64,000 nt of DNA from Labia minor (GCA_963082975.1 OY720344.1:29733172-29797171); one strand, 5' to 3'; numbered from the stretch's first letter, positions 1 through 12,585 are shown. Notes: a model not told the origin generated them from the sequence alone. Numbers and translations are program-made.

Positions 1-195
1 TTTTATCAAAATCCGTTGAGCCGTTCGAGCTGTACAAGTCCATACGGAAATACACAATGGACAGACGGACAGATATCATGCTAAAAATACTTTTTTTTCT
101 GTTAACAAAATGCATGATTGGTGGAGATATGTAAAAATCTCCAAGTGTAAAATTTGATGTGAAAACAATACCTTTCCTTCCTATCTTCGGTCGGT
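1..195 (-). mobile_element. Family A element, copy A1 (cut by window edge)
   Basis: Reverse-strand copy of the A repeat. It runs from the middle section (GATGAAATTTGGTA-like block, GTCC/GTCT-rich stretch) to the terminus ACCGACCGA at 187-195. Its other half lies outside the window. It matches A4, A5 and A6 over its length with scattered differences, so it is an older copy. No coding capacity is visible. Confidence 0.85.
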
Positions 196-352
196 AAAAA
201 TGAAATATAAGAAAAAATAAATTTTAATATTTTAATTAAATAATATTTTAACTCTATTAATTTGAGCTATTACTGGATTTATAATACTATCTAATATTAA
301 ATATTATCTCGCAGAAAATAATTGACTTGAAAACATACCGCACATAGTCTAA

Positions 353-654
353 TCCTTTTAAACCAGGGGAGAGCAACCCGCATACGGACCGCCGAACAGA
401 TTTGTTCGAGCGGCCAAGCAAAATAGTACAAGATCATTTTATTGGTATCTTAAAATTTTTGTGGGTCACTTGATTAATGTTAAGTTAAATATATATTATA
501 ATTATTGTACCAATAATGAAACGATTTTTTGAAACTTTGAAAGAGACATATATTATAGGAATTGTTCATTAAATATTTAAGGTTTATTAATTTAGTCTTA
601 AGTTGTTTCACTTTCGTTTACTCCATTGATAAAAAAGGTTGCTCACCCCTCTTC
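353..654. mobile_element. Family D MITE-like element, copy D1
   Basis: The ends are inverted: GGGGAGAGCAACCC near 367 and GGTTGCTCACCCC near 638-650. The 8-nt direct repeat TAGTCTAA occurs at 345-352 and at 655-662, which suggests a hAT-like target duplication. The left inverted repeat starts about 12 nt inside that border, so the exact ends are uncertain. A second partial copy (D2, 43690-43795) confirms this is a repeat family. No open frame. Confidence 0.6.
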
Positions 655-922
655 TAGTCTAAACAAAAAGTAATGAAAAACATTAGATAGTTATATTTTT
701 AATTTAAGTAAAATAAATCTGATTAATCACAAATAATAGGTAAATTAATTTTTCGAAATTATAATTTTCTTCATACAACATCAAAACATTAAATTATTAA
801 TAAACTTTACATGGCTCGTTTCAGAAATAGTGAAAAAATTGTTATATTTATATGATCTCCACAAACAAACAACTAAACGCACATGTTTGAAATTTTGCAC
901 TCTATTTAAGGGTATATCCCTT
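655..922. other. AT-rich DNA, nothing recognised
   Basis: Spacer between D1 and A2. No open frame, RNA gene or repeat recognised. Confidence 0.5.
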
Positions 923-1455
923 AAATAAGTTGACCTGTGGCCAGACACATAACCGACCGACGGTTTGAAATAAATTAATTTCCAGCTACAGAAACAATTT
1001 CCAATAATTTAAATGTATCTATTAATGCAATAAAAAACAGATATGGATATAACATAAATATTTTTCATTTTATTTTATTTATAATATATAAGGAGGCGCT
1101 GGATGTGACGTCATGAAGGGCTGGGTGTCGCATATAATTTTACATTAAGATAAAACTAATGAAGATTATTAAACCAATACAAAGTGCATGATTCGTGGAG
1201 ATATGTAAAAAATCTTCTCATGTGAAATTTGGTGTGAAAATAACCCTTCCCTTCCTATCGTCGATCGATAATACTACCACTTCCGGTTTCCGGATATACA
1301 CCAAAAGTTAATCAATTCATCATACTGATGCATTAAGTAAATATACCAAATTTTATCAAAATCCGTTGAGCCGTTCAAGCTGTACACATCTATAAAAATC
1401 TCCACATGTCAAATTTGGTGTGAAAACTATACCTCCCTTACTATCGTCGGTAGGT
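923..1455 (-). mobile_element. Family A element, copy A2 (near full length)
   Basis: Reverse-strand A copy with both ends: the CAGGTCAACTTATT tail at 923-942 and the ACC(T)ACCGACG head ending at 1455. The GTCC-rich microsatellite in the middle is deleted, and the sequence passes directly from TGTACACATCTATA into the head repeat. Both internal copies of the sub-repeat (CACACCAAATTTCACATG type) are recognisable. Non-coding. Confidence 0.85.
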
Positions 1456-3131
1456 AAAAATTGAATAAAAATAAATCCGAAAATCTTGTTTTTTAATTGA
1501 CAGCCCGAAAACAATAAACTCGTATATAGGTATTTATTATATATATTATTGTTAAATATATATTAAATTTGAGACTTAACAATTATATAATTTCTTAAAA
1601 AAAAAAAAAATAATTTATTATATGTTGTTTTAAATCAAATAAATCGTAAAAGTGGATTTGTTAAGAGGTGATCAACATCTTAATTCTTTGGAAGGGGTGT
1701 GGAGAGAGGATTATTATGTACCATGAACCACCGTAATAATCCTTACTCTAATGATCCATTCTTAGAATTCAATTATAATTTTAATAAATCCAAATTAATT
1801 GAATTTCAAGATAAGAGGAGGTTTAAATAAAATAATTATCTTGATTAGAGAACATTTGTATAAAGGTATAAAGAGATGTTAATGAAATTAATTTAAAAAT
1901 TAACATATAGAAACAATGTTTCTTCTAATTCTTTCCATCGACTTATGTAAAAATGTGATTTCATATAATATATTTTTTTATTAAATATCTTCTCTTGATT
2001 AGTAACATTTTAAAGCATTTCAATATTTTTTTTTTTTTTTTTTTTTAATTTGAATTTTTGTCATTTTAGATGAAATTATTTTATATGATCAAATCTATAT
2101 TGTTCACAAAATACAAACTAGGCTGTGCAATTTTTCAAAATTTAGTCCTCGGTCATGGATGTAAGTTTCTTCAGAAATATTGTATATTATTTTAATGGAT
2201 GATTTTAATAATTAGCTGATAAGGATTTCTTGATTATAAATGAATTAAAAATTTTGGGCATATGAAAATAAAAGTAAATCTATTTCATATTGTTTTCCTT
2301 ATAAGTGATTGATGATTTTAGTACTTGTCGGGAATTTGTCTGTCAAAGTTGACTGGCACTTGAGAAGTCTCAAGATAATATTAAGTAAAAATCATATAAA
2401 AAAAAATGTTTATTAATTAATAATAAAATATAAAAATTGAAATAAAAACGAGATGTTTTTAATTAATTGAATTAAATTCAATATACCTGTATAGAAAAGC
2501 ATACAATTAGAAAAGTTTTCAAATGGACAAATTTCGTCAAAATTATTATCATCAAAGTTAAGAGTTGATGAGAATCATTTCCTGGAAAATGAATTATTAA
2601 AAGTTCATTTATGGAAAAATAACAATAAAATTTCTTATCTTCTTTTACATTTTTGAATTCAAAAACTAATTATATAATGTATTTAATAGCAATGTAGACT
2701 TTGATTTTTATCATTTAATACCATGACGACAGCTGTTAATGAATTTCTAAATATGGGTATATAATAAAATTCCCTCCTGTTTCATACTATTTACCTATAA
2801 CTCTTCTGTTTATAAAGAGTGTTCCTTGTAAAATATTTCTTTTGATATAATCATTTTTGTATGAATAAAGAATTATTAATTAAAAATTATTTAAGATAAG
2901 TAATATTGTTCATGGAAAAGGGATGAAAAAGATTATATAAATATATCAAAATGAATCTTAAAATTTAATAAGGTTTATTAAAATGATTTGTATAAAAAAA
3001 AAATTTATATTATTTTCATATCAAAATATGTTAAAACATTAAACTGAAACTGAAACTAAACAAGAATAATTGGCGATTTTCATTGATTAAAATTTTAAGA
3101 CTTTAAAAGTAAATAATAAAAAAAACCTCTG
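1456..3131. other. AT-rich DNA, probably intron of the decarboxylase gene
   Basis: No exon, RNA gene or recognised repeat. It contains homopolymer runs (A-run near 1597, T-run near 2026-2046). I looked for the upstream exon of the decarboxylase carrying the NPHK lysine motif and did not find it. If the gene continues to the left, this is intron. Confidence 0.5.
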
Positions 3132-3395
3132 ACTTTGTACATCCTACGCAAGATCAACGCCTATAAAGTCGGTTATATCAATTAGGTGTTCTATGATCAG
3201 TAGAACGGGCCCTACCTTGATTTTCATGATCGAGAGCGCTACTAGGTAGCTTTCCCTATTTTGATCCCGGAGGCTGGGTTGACTCAGTCCCATAGACCCC
3301 AGCTAGAGAAATTCCCTTATCAGGCGCGGGACTTGAACCCGGGACCACGGGAATGTAAGGCAGCTTCGCTAATCTCTCACCCTGTGGCACCTTAA
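3132..3395 (-). mobile_element. tRNA-derived SINE, copy S1
   Basis: On the reverse strand the head carries an A-box-like TAGCGAAGCTG (3361-3371) and a B-box GGTTCAAGTCC (3329-3339) at tRNA-like spacing. A body follows with a GATCATGAAAATC block and TACTGATCATAGAAC. The body blocks recur in S2 and S3, so this is a family and not a tRNA gene. There is no cloverleaf acceptor pairing. The 3' end is not sharply defined. Confidence 0.7.
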
Positions 3396-3535
3396 AAAAT
3401 AAATAATAAATTATATTTATTATTAAATAATCTATATTCACTTAATGTTGTTCAAATGCTAATTATAAATTAAATAAATAATAATTAAATTATGATTAAT
3501 GAATATACCTAATATATATTATAATTTCTTTTTAG

Positions 3536-3735
3536 GGTTTATTACATCGATGTAATTCAGCAGCAGCTACATATCTATTTCAACAAGATAAATTCTACGA
3601 TGTTTCTTATGATACAGGAGACAAAAGTGTTCAATGTGGCAGAAAAGTGGACGCATTTAAATTGTGGTTGATGTGGGCTGCAAGAGGTGATTCAGGACTT
3701 TGTCGTCTTGTAGACAACGCTATGTATTGTTCAAG
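3536..3735 (+). CDS. CSAD: Cysteine sulfinate/aspartate decarboxylase-like, internal exon (partial gene)
   Basis: First visible exon of a group II PLP-dependent decarboxylase (GAD/CSAD/ADC family), which removes the alpha-carboxyl of acidic amino acids to give hypotaurine or beta-alanine type products in the cytosol. The 66 codons read without a stop and contain [22 protein letters not shown] and DAFKLWLMW, all hallmark strings of this family. The acceptor is TTTTTAG at 3529-3535 and the donor is AG|GTAAGC at 3736; the exon ends with two bases of a split codon completed by the next exon. The PLP-binding lysine (NPHK) lies in an upstream exon not found here, so the gene is truncated by the window. 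Assignment to CSAD/ADC rather than true GAD rests on the last exon. Confidence 0.92.
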
Positions 3736-5473
3736 GTAAGCATATTTTATTTTTACCTTATTTGCGTATTTCTTTTGGCTTACCCTATTTACAATGTTTA
3801 TAAGAAAAATATAAATCTGTTAGGTGCCATTATTTAATTTAATATCTCTCTAGAAGTGAGGTTTTTATCAAATTAATTTTAAAAAAATAATTGTCTAGAT
3901 TTTTTAAATAAGATAAAATTTATATATAATTAAAATTTATTAAAGCAAATTTTGTTTTAAATTTATTGTTAATTTTAAATGGCCGATTTTATCTATGTTA
4001 TTTGTAAATAAAAACTTAAATATAAAGCTATTGAAACCAGGAATAATTGAATAATTTAAATGATTATTATCATATTCATACGCCTATTTTCCTTGAATAT
4101 AAATAATTTAGTAATGATAAATGAGAAATAATGGAAATTCGAAAAGTTTATGAAAGGAGATGTTGCCGGAAAAATTAATTTTGAGATCGGATTTAAATGG
4201 CCTTTGAAAATATGGAGAGGAGGGGAATTTCTCTTTCTCCCAGGATAGAATTTATCTTCTATATAAAATTCGCAAAATCATTATCTCCATTTGCCTTCCA
4301 ATGGAACTAAGAGTCCTTATATTGACTTTTGTTTAAATAGAATAGCCATTGTGAAAATTAATGAATGTTCAATAACATTTGGTTTTGAAATTTTCATCTA
4401 CTTTATTAATTAGTTATATGATCGAATTATTTTAATTTAAAAATAAAAAATAATTTGATTTAATTTTTGTTTTTAATTTAGAATTTATTAAAAACTAATT
4501 ACACTTGGAAAACTTAAAATACGATCCATACAGTAAAAAAGAGTTAAGGAAAGATTTGTTGAAATTATTCATCAATATATAAAACTATTTTATATATGAA
4601 GAATAAATAAATTTTTTATACGCAAAGAGATTATTTTATTTTATATTCATTTGATTCATACAATTAAAGTGGGTTAACTTAAAAATGTAATAAATAGATA
4701 TGTAGTAACCCACATAGAAGAGGTTGAAAAGGAGCCTTACGTGGCGCTCATATGCATGAAATTATATTTAAATACAATTAGGAGAAATTTATCTTTCCCA
4801 GAAATCTAATGTCAAATTAACAAGATTATATATATATTTATTATTATTATTATTATTATATTAATTAATTACATCCAAAAAAGATATTTATATCAATTTT
4901 TAAAAACAATTTCGTATCAACAGAAATAATCTTCTTAAATATTTAATTTAAAAGCATGTTATATTCTAAATTAGACTTATTTATGATGCAGATGTTTCTT
5001 ATTTTTACGACATGATTTTAATTAATTTCAAAACTTGGCTGATTAATAAACCCAATAGGATTTCTGGAAATAAATTAAGTAATTCACTTTTAAATTAAAA
5101 ACTCTACTGTAGTTTGGGAGGCAACACGTGGACCCGGGTTCAAGTCCCGGGCCTGGCAAAAAAAATTGTCTCTTTATCAACAGTCAACTTGATCAATATT
5201 AGGAATCTAATTGAAATAAAAAGTAGATGCTTCCGATCAAGAAAATCCAGATATAAGTTGAGAGAGTTATATTGATCATACAACTCCTCTAGGAGGCAAC
5301 CCTCTTGATAGACGCGGTCCTTTCATAGAATGATCAAAAGCCTGAGGCTATTTTTATATTCACTTCAATTTATTATTAAATAAATATTGTATATTTTAAC
5401 AATTTTTTTTTTAAGAATTTATAATTTGATTCTTGATTTTAAAAATTATTGGTATTTAAAATTTTTTTTACAG
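3736..5473 (+). other. Intron of the decarboxylase gene
   Basis: Donor GTAAGC at 3736, acceptor TTTTTTTTACAG ending at 5473. It joins the split AG|A arginine codon in frame. It carries SINE copy S2 (5100-5345). The remainder is AT-rich with no other recognised feature, including a short (TAT)n run near 4840-4860. Confidence 0.85.
5100..5345 (+). mobile_element. tRNA-derived SINE, copy S2
   Basis: The head has the T-arm/B-box string CCCGGGTTCAAGTCCCGGG (5132-5150), a perfect 7-bp tRNA-like T stem and loop. The A-box half is degenerate. The body contains GATCAAGAAAATC and TATTGATCATACAAC, matching S1, and GTCCTTTCAT near the 3' end, matching S3. It lies in the sense orientation within an intron. 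It is not an intact tRNA gene, because no acceptor or anticodon arm can be folded. Confidence 0.65.
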
Positions 5474-5618
5474 ATATTTTCAAGATCAAATTTCGAAAAG
5501 AAAAGGATTCCGGTTGGTGATGAATGAGTTCCAATGCACTAATATATGTTTCTGGTATATACCAAAAAGACTTAGAGGACAAGAAGAAAACGAAGAGTGG
5601 TGGAACCAGTTATATCAA
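5474..5618 (+). CDS. CSAD: Cysteine sulfinate/aspartate decarboxylase-like, penultimate exon
   Basis: 145-bp exon: one base completing the split arginine codon plus 48 codons, ending in phase 0. It encodes KRKGFRLVMNEFQCTNICFWYIP followed by a charged RLRGQEEN segment, in pieces matching the family's F-(E/Q)-N-(V/I)-C-FW-(F/Y)-(V/I)-P strand near the C-terminal domain. The acceptor is TTTACAG ending at 5473 and the donor is CAA|GTAAAT at 5619. Reading continuity across both junctions supports a functional gene rather than a pseudogene. Substrate preference cannot be read from this exon. Confidence 0.9.
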
Positions 5619-7394
5619 GTAAATTATACATATAAACTTTTAATAAAATTTAAAAAATAATTTATTAATATAAATTTATTGAATTTATTTTTAATATATA
5701 GTATTCTAAAAAAATAATAATTAGTATATTAAGTAAATAATGTCTAGTAACTTTTGCTGAAATAAAATGATTTAATAAAGTCCATGTGCGGTCATCTTTC
5801 ATTCAAATATAATAATATATTTATATATATATATATATTTTTCGGTGGATGGTCTTGATATGAATGAGTATTCCTTCAATAACTTTTTAATTAAAATCAC
5901 AATTAGAGTATTAACTTTATTTATAAAATAATTTTTAAAAAAATTTCATTTTTTTACCAAGTTTCAATATGATTCATTTTATGATAAGAAGGCAAATTTT
6001 ATGTATGATTGCATTACATTGAATAAAGCAAATATAGGTTAACCACATTCTTTAAAGTATAGAGGGGGGAATTCAGAACTTTTATACAAAAGCCGGTAAT
6101 GCGAGACAGCATTTGCCAACCATATAAATTCGTAAAGAAGGCCATAAACCTCAATCGATAAGAATTTAATGAATGAGTGAAAATAAATCTTATATCAAAT
6201 ATTGTCAGTGATATATATAAATATAATATCTAATATCATATATTTGGCTATAAAATTTAAAAAGTTTATTTATTTGATATGTATAGAATTATATTTTGTC
6301 TAGATTAACTATATTTATAAACATTAGAATAATGAATAATAATAGAACTCTAGAGGTTTACGATACTAGATTCCAGGAAGTTAATCAATAGATCATGTAT
6401 CAATGATTTGTAATTTGATTGATATCTCCTTGCCTAAATTATTGATGAACTAATCTCCATTAAATATTATGTTACCAATTTCACCTTTCTAGAATTAATC
6501 ACAAGTGACATCACCTATATTTGGAAAATTATTCAACCAAGAAATTAAGTTTTTCTTGATTTTAATGATCACTTTAGAAATTTCTTTTAATAAATTTATA
6601 CATAAATTATAATTTTTAAAATTTAAAGAATAAGGAAAAATCTATCTATCTCTATCGCTCTACTAAATTCGAGAGGTCTTGGCCACAGCAACCACATTTT
6701 TCCAAGCCGCAACCATCCAATCTCTACCCCCTCCTATCTCTCTCACGTCTCTTCCTACATTGTCCACCCACCGCGTCCTTGGTCTTCTAAGCGGACGTTT
6801 CCCAATTGGTCTGCCAATTCTTTCCTTTCCCATTCTCGATATTATAACCCCAACTTTGTAAGGAGATGCATAGAGGTCATGCAATTCCTCGTAATGCAGT
6901 CACCTCCATTTCCCGGTTATCTCATCTTTCTTTGGCTCATAAATGCTGCGAAGAATCCTATTCTCAAATAATATAAATCTACTCTCGTCTCCCAGGCTCT
7001 CTCTCTCATAGACCATGTCTCATACCCATATAAGACAACTGGCAAAATAATAGTTTTTTATATTTTAATTTTGATCCCGTTTGATTATAATTTTGACTAG
7101 ATAAGACCCTTTACTGCATAATAACAGGCGTTACCCGATTGCCACCTCGATTTTGGTGATAATGCGTCTCCTTGTTTTAACCCATTCCGAATTTCGAAAG
7201 TTTTTGACACAATTTATATATTCCCGCATCTTACTCTTCGTTAACTACCTTGAATAAGAAACTATAATAATACATATATAATCAAACAATATCAAAATAT
7301 AACAGTTGATAAATACATTTTTCTTAGAAAAAAATTCGATATTAATTTATTAATAAACATAAGTTTATATAATTAACTGGTTTATGATTTTTAG
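5619..7394 (+). other. Last intron of the decarboxylase gene
   Basis: Donor GTAAAT at 5619, acceptor GATTTTTAG ending at 7394. It contains a (TA)n run at about 5818-5838 and the antisense non-LTR copy R1 (6638-7251). The rest is AT-rich with nothing recognised. Confidence 0.85.
6638..7251 (-). mobile_element. Non-LTR retrotransposon fragment R1 (5'-truncated)
   Basis: Reverse-strand copy of the R element. From its 3' end (left) it shows a GATA-type tail (TCTATCTATCTCTATC on +), then the RT C-terminal region read as HDLYASP, GRPIGKRPLRRPRTRW and VDNVGRDVRE, then the ETW-type region. It ends near GLKQGDALSP (about 7150-7185), a reverse-transcriptase motif. Internal order is disturbed near 7130-7250 and stops are present, so it is dead. 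GAATAAGGAA at 6628-6637 and GAATAAGAAA at 7252-7261 may be the target duplication (9 of 10). It sits antisense in an intron. Confidence 0.85.
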
Positions 7395-7577
7395 GTGGCA
7401 CCCAAATTGAAAGAAAAGCTCATCATGGTCGGAAGCGTAATGTTGGGTTACCAGCCTCTTCAACATCGGGGTTGGGGTAATTTTTTCCGAATGGTCACCA
7501 CTTGTCACCCGCCACCCACTCAAGAGTCCATGGATTATGTCATCAATCAACTGGAAACTCATGGGGAAGATCTTTAG
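7395..7577 (+). CDS. CSAD: Cysteine sulfinate/aspartate decarboxylase-like, terminal exon with stop
   Basis: 60 codons plus TAG, entered in phase 0 from the previous exon. It encodes VAPKLKEKLIMVGSVMLGYQ, then PLQHRGWGNFFRMV and a C-terminal INQLETHGEDL, closely matching the family's usual end (ERLGQDL type). The HRG-xx-NFFRMV form is more like the arthropod CSAD/ADC group than true glutamate decarboxylase; that is an inference. Together the three exons give about 175 C-terminal residues, the expected length from the YLFQQDK region to the end of a roughly 490-residue enzyme. Confidence 0.92.
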   Translation: MAPKLKEKLIMVGSVMLGYQPLQHRGWGNFFRMVTTCHPPPTQESMDYVINQLETHGEDL

Positions 7578-7866
7578 CTATTTATTATTCATTCGAGTAG
7601 ATGAAAATTAAAATGTTCAAGTCAAAAAATGCAAGAAAAATTTAAATGAGTGTATTAATATCATGATTATATTCGTTTTTTTTATTTATTGTATTTTAAG
7701 GAAAGATTAATTAATTTAGTTGAAATTGTATTTTGAATTGATTACAATTTTTTTATATTATAAGAATATTCCATATATATGTATAATTATAAAATATTAT
7801 ATTGTATAAGCATTTTCATGTAATTATTGCATTAATTTAATATTTTATTTTTTTATTGAAAATAAA
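7578..7866 (+). terminator. Decarboxylase 3' UTR with candidate poly(A) signal
   Basis: The first AATAAA after the stop codon is at 7861-7866; a weaker ATTAAA lies near 7606. In DNA this AT-rich, AATAAA is weak evidence, so the true cleavage site is unknown. Confidence 0.35.
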
Positions 7867-8312
7867 AATATGTTTCATTTTTTTATAATAATTTTAATCT
7901 TCCATGTACTTATTTATTATTATTTTTTATTTATTTGACAAATATACAAAAAGAAAAGCTATAGCACATAATATATAGTACCTGGTTCACCGAGCCGCAT
8001 TAAAAAAATTTTTTCCTTATTATCGGGTTTAAAAAAATTATTTCTTATGATTTATGGCTAAGATTATATTATTATTTAAAATAAATAAACCACAAAATAT
8101 ATTAAACAATTTCAAATAGTTTAAAAGAACGTAAATTTAAAAAAAAATAATCATAAAACATACAGCCCTTGAACGTACGTATTAATGCACCGAAAGACAG
8201 AAAAATATGGCGTGTGTATATAACATAATATATATTTTATAATTTGATTACAAAATATTAAAATAAATATGTTTAATTTTAATTTATTTATAATATTTTT
8301 TATTTAATGAAT

Positions 8313-8480
8313 TGCTGTCCAGCGTTGCCGGCGCCATTTTTTTTATTATTGAAATTCCTATTTTTTAATAAGAAAAAAACTAACAAAGATGATTTTCTCG
8401 AGGCTGAAACCAATACAGGTCGATTTTTCTTTATAACAATTATCTATGGTGTGAATTTCAAAAAAAAAATCCTTGGAGCG
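8313..8480 (+). repeat. Repeat family C, copy C1
   Basis: Shares with 40836-40995 a GCGCCATTTT / GACGCCATTTT start, the string AGAAAAAAACTAACAAA or similar, then AGGCTGAAACCAATACAG(G/A)TCGATTTTT and a downstream AAAAAAATCCT block, in the same order and strand. Termini are undefined. Class is unknown and there is no open frame. Confidence 0.55.
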
Positions 8481-9659
8481 GTTTAATATTTCAAAAATAC
8501 AACTATATATACAATTTTTGCTAGTATAATAAGATAAGATAATAGATATAATACATAGTCACAGAAGAGATAGATATCATGTATAGCGATTCAATCAACG
8601 GATGAAGAATACCTTGCCAATTACTTTTACATTACCCGATCATAAAATAAACATAAATAGTTAAACAAACGTCCCCAATATGTCAAATGACATTAACTTA
8701 TTAATATTTGACAAGTACAATTTTCAAACAATTACTTTTGACCCAAACAAAAAAAAATAAACACTCCTTTTGAGAAGATCACGTTCCAGCAAACAAACCG
8801 AAAATTTAATTTGCGTGAAATAAATTTCATAAAAAAATCATAATAGAATAATATGAGGAATATGAAAAACTTAAAAATAAAAAAAAAAACTCGATAAGTT
8901 TGTCTTTGTGTGCCGGGTGGAAATAAAAATATTGTTATTTCAAAAAATAAATATTGGGATACATTGTTAGGGGTGTTTTATGAGTTTCTTCACAATATAT
9001 ATATATATATATATATAGTTATAAAAAGGTTTCCATTTTATACAATTTGATCTATTGGAATGATATTGAAGAAAGTATTATTAGATAATATATATTTTTC
9101 TTCCAGATTATATATTTAATAAATAATAAATATAAAATTACAATATAAAAAATAGACATAAATGCATCTAGATATATATTGTAAAATTTTAATGAAATAA
9201 TAAAATTGAAATAGATGATCGTCTAGATGTCTAGATAAATGAATGTACCTGCATGTATTAAACATGTGATCATTTAAATCACATTCAATAAAATATACAC
9301 TTTAATAATTAAATTTTAAAGAACATGATATAAAGAGAGGTAATGTGTGTCTAGATAAAATTTCTCGATTGAAAAAGATTTTTCAATTTTACTATTTTTT
9401 CTTACCTTCAAGAGAAGGGGCGTAAATTAATTATGAACTAAATTATGTTAAAAATATTTTAAATATATAATGAGTACGTAAAAAAAATTGTGAATCAATT
9501 ATTTATATCTCAAAATTTATAATAACGACATTATTTTTATCATTGATTTTTGATTTGTTATTCGACTGATAAAAACTAACATTAATAGTTATAAATGATT
9601 TAAAATTAAATAAAAATAAATATTAAAATTTAAAAATAAAATCTCTGAATACACACAAT

Positions 9660-9745
9660 ATATTTCTTGTATTTCCTGACATCTTTAGTCATTATTTGAT
9701 ATTAATCAGTAAAATTATTATATTGAGCGTTAGATGGCGATGCTT
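9660..9745 (+). repeat. Dispersed duplication, first copy
   Basis: Contains TCCTGACATCTTTAGTCA followed about 50 nt later by GCGTTAGATGGCGATG. The same two blocks in the same order recur at 10245-10330. It is non-coding and shows no terminal structure typical of a transposon. Confidence 0.6.
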
Positions 9746-10244
9746 ATCCAAATTTCTAGATTTGAAATAGGAAATTATTTGCAAATTTTTTTTTAAATCA
9801 ATTGCTATAAATAATGTCTAGGATTAAAATCCATAAAATAAATTCTATAAGATACGCTATGTATTTTTTCCAAATCTTTATTTTATTATATATTTTATAT
9901 ATATTAATTGATTGATTATTAAAGTCAAGATTTTATTTAAGATTCATTTTTTTTAATTAAATAAATATGAATGAGAAATAGTAAAATTTTGTTTTGTAAT
10001 TTAATTTATTTATTAACCAAAAACAAAATTAAAAACATAGCTCTAGAAATTTTTTTAGAAATATTTTATAAATTTATTTAAAATTGTAATTTTTACATTA
10101 CTTTTATATTTTATTTTTATTTAATATAAATATGTATCACTATTTTTATTAATTTTAATCTTTTATAATTAATTTTTATGTTTATTTTCCATTATATTAT
10201 TAGTTATTAAAGTTGAAATATAACTCTTAATTTATACATTTAAA

Positions 10245-10330
10245 TTTCTTGATATTCCTGACATCTTTAGTCATATTAGATTATTATTAAGTAATATAGT
10301 TAATATATTAGACGGTAGATGGCAATTGTA
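10245..10330 (+). repeat. Dispersed duplication, second copy
   Basis: TTCCTGACATCTTTAGTCA, then GACGGTAGATGGCAATTG. It parallels 9660-9745 about 585 bp upstream. Confidence 0.6.
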
Positions 10331-11899
10331 GTAAAAATTATTAATTTGAACTTTAAAAGATTTTTTGCCTGAAATACTAAAACTATATTCTATAAATTAA
10401 TTTACAAATTAATCAAAAAATAACAAGATCAAAATACAAGGTGATCTACAAATATCATTTTTTTAAATATTTATCATATAAAACGATTTAAACAAATTAT
10501 TACAAATTACTACTTTTTGGCATTTCCGAATTTATCAATTTTACATTATCTTCATTGTGGTCGATTAATTGATAATATTAATGAAAATATAGAAAATAAT
10601 ACTGTGAGAATTTAATATTTAAATTTAACTGAGAAAAACGAATATCCATCCTTGGTAAACTATGCTATGTTTTTCTCTTCGTTCGTCGAGTGCCATTTCC
10701 CGTGCTCTGTAGTACTAGGCACCACACACTAATAATTACTAGGAAATTAATACTTAGCAAATATTATTTAAATATTTGAAAACCTTCTTCTTCTTCAAGA
10801 AATTGATAAAGAATTTGATTATATTTGGCATAGTGCTTAGGCAATAAATTTTCTTATTAAAAAACACATTTAGAATTACATTTTATGCTGGTACCCAGCA
10901 ACACCCGGTCTTCTAAATGTGTTCCCAATTGCGTAATGTTCTTGGATTCTCTTTATATTTAAATATGTAAGTGTAATATAATAAAAATTCAAAACAAAAG
11001 TAAAGTTAAAAATATTAATACAAAAAAATCAACTTTTATACAAAAAAAAATATTTCAAATTACTACAAATGATTTTTTAATGTATTTAATCAATAATCTC
11101 ACATAATTGTAATTTCTTAAATCTCAAACGCATAATTATTTTGTGGTTGAATTATTCTGCTCTTCTTCAGAGAATTTTTATTTTTAATTGATTCTATGAA
11201 GAAGAGTAAGGTGATCTCTGGTTATAAATAATTCAAAGAATATAATACTCGATCGTAGATAAAAACTGAAAATATATTTTATATTTCACATATACACATA
11301 AAATCTAATTAATTATATTTATTTTTTAATCAAATTATTATTTAATATTTTCAACATCAAGTACAACTATAATTATTCAAAGTAAATAAATTAAAAAAAA
11401 AAAATTAATCACATAAATCATTAAGGCCAAGTATAAAAAACTTACCAAATAAAATGAATTAACCTCAAGTGAAAATAGTTTACTTATCTATCATTAATAA
11501 ATAAATTCAACCTCCTTACGGTTTCCCAATCTATATTCTTCTTATTTTATAATTATATATAAGAAAATTGTAAAGAAAAAATAATTTCAGTTTTGTATCT
11601 TTATCAAATATACTTATATAAAAATATTTTCTTTTTTCAATTTGTTGTATTCTTAATATATGAATATAAATAAATGGAATATGTAAAAAAACTCATAAAA
11701 CTAATAAATGTGTTTGTCTTTTGGAGTAAATTTTCAAATCATTCTAATTAATTTTTGTTTTATTTTGAAAGTTAATGAATAACAATTTACAATGTTTATT
11801 TCAATGTATAGTATTTTTATCTGATAGTGATATGACATAACGGTTTTAATTTTAACTCTTTCATTTATTCGTATTTAATTAATTTTATTTGTATGTTAA

Positions 11900-12200
11900 T
11901 CGTGTAAACGATCAAAGATGGTTTAGAAGTGACTTTAATTTGCAATGTGGATATGCAAAGAACAACTGGAATCGTTTTGCACACCGCGAGTCTACCTAGA
12001 AAAACGAAATCTGATTAAAGTGTTCGACAAGGCCTCTTGATTCACACAACATTTCCAAGTGTAATGGTAACAGGACACGAATTGGCCTTATCAGTGTAAA
12101 AACGTGATTATTCTACGCATTAAGCAACAGCTACGCGTCATTCAATTAAAAGTTATTTGCAAACAAATTAGTTCTTCAGAATACATTAACCAAATACACG
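11900..12200. promoter_or_regulatory. Less AT-rich patch, candidate regulatory DNA
   Basis: Stands out from its surroundings in G+C and lacks repeats and open frames. It contains ATATGCAAAG (octamer-like), GCAAACAAA (forkhead-like) and CAACTGG-type E-box strings. Function is inference only. Confidence 0.2.
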
Positions 12201-12584
12201 ACTGATATATGATCTATCATTTTCTACTCTATAAATGAAATTGGTGTAAGATGTGGTTTGGATTAATATCTCCAATGTTATTACATTAATTGTTATTGAC
12301 TTCGTAACCATCTTGAAAGTGATTATAATGTATTAATCGTTAAACAATTCCAGTAGTTCAAATTAATTTGAAATAAAATTTTCATTAATTATTTCTTTTT
12401 TATTGAACTTTCTCTAAAATTAATGAATATCAATTAATTATATTTTTATATTTTTAATATATATATCCTTTAAATTAATATTATATTTCACAAACTATCT
12501 ATAAAACATTTTAGATATTTACTAAAAATTGTTTTTAAGTATTTTTATTTTCTTTTAATCAATTATTTTTATAAAAATTAAATT

Positions 12585-12585
<1 letters not shown>

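Noticed and set aside
1..3535. Upstream decarboxylase exon with the PLP lysine (NPHK)
   Set aside because: Searched by eye in the three + frames and not found; the gene most likely continues beyond the left edge.
5120..5160. tRNA gene suggested by a perfect T-arm
   Set aside because: No acceptor stem, D-arm or anticodon arm can be placed; the body matches the SINE family.
8500..8530. Helitron end suggested by TTTTTGCTAG|T
   Set aside because: No 3' hairpin or matching TC end; the shared string with 44125-44145 is too short to define an element.
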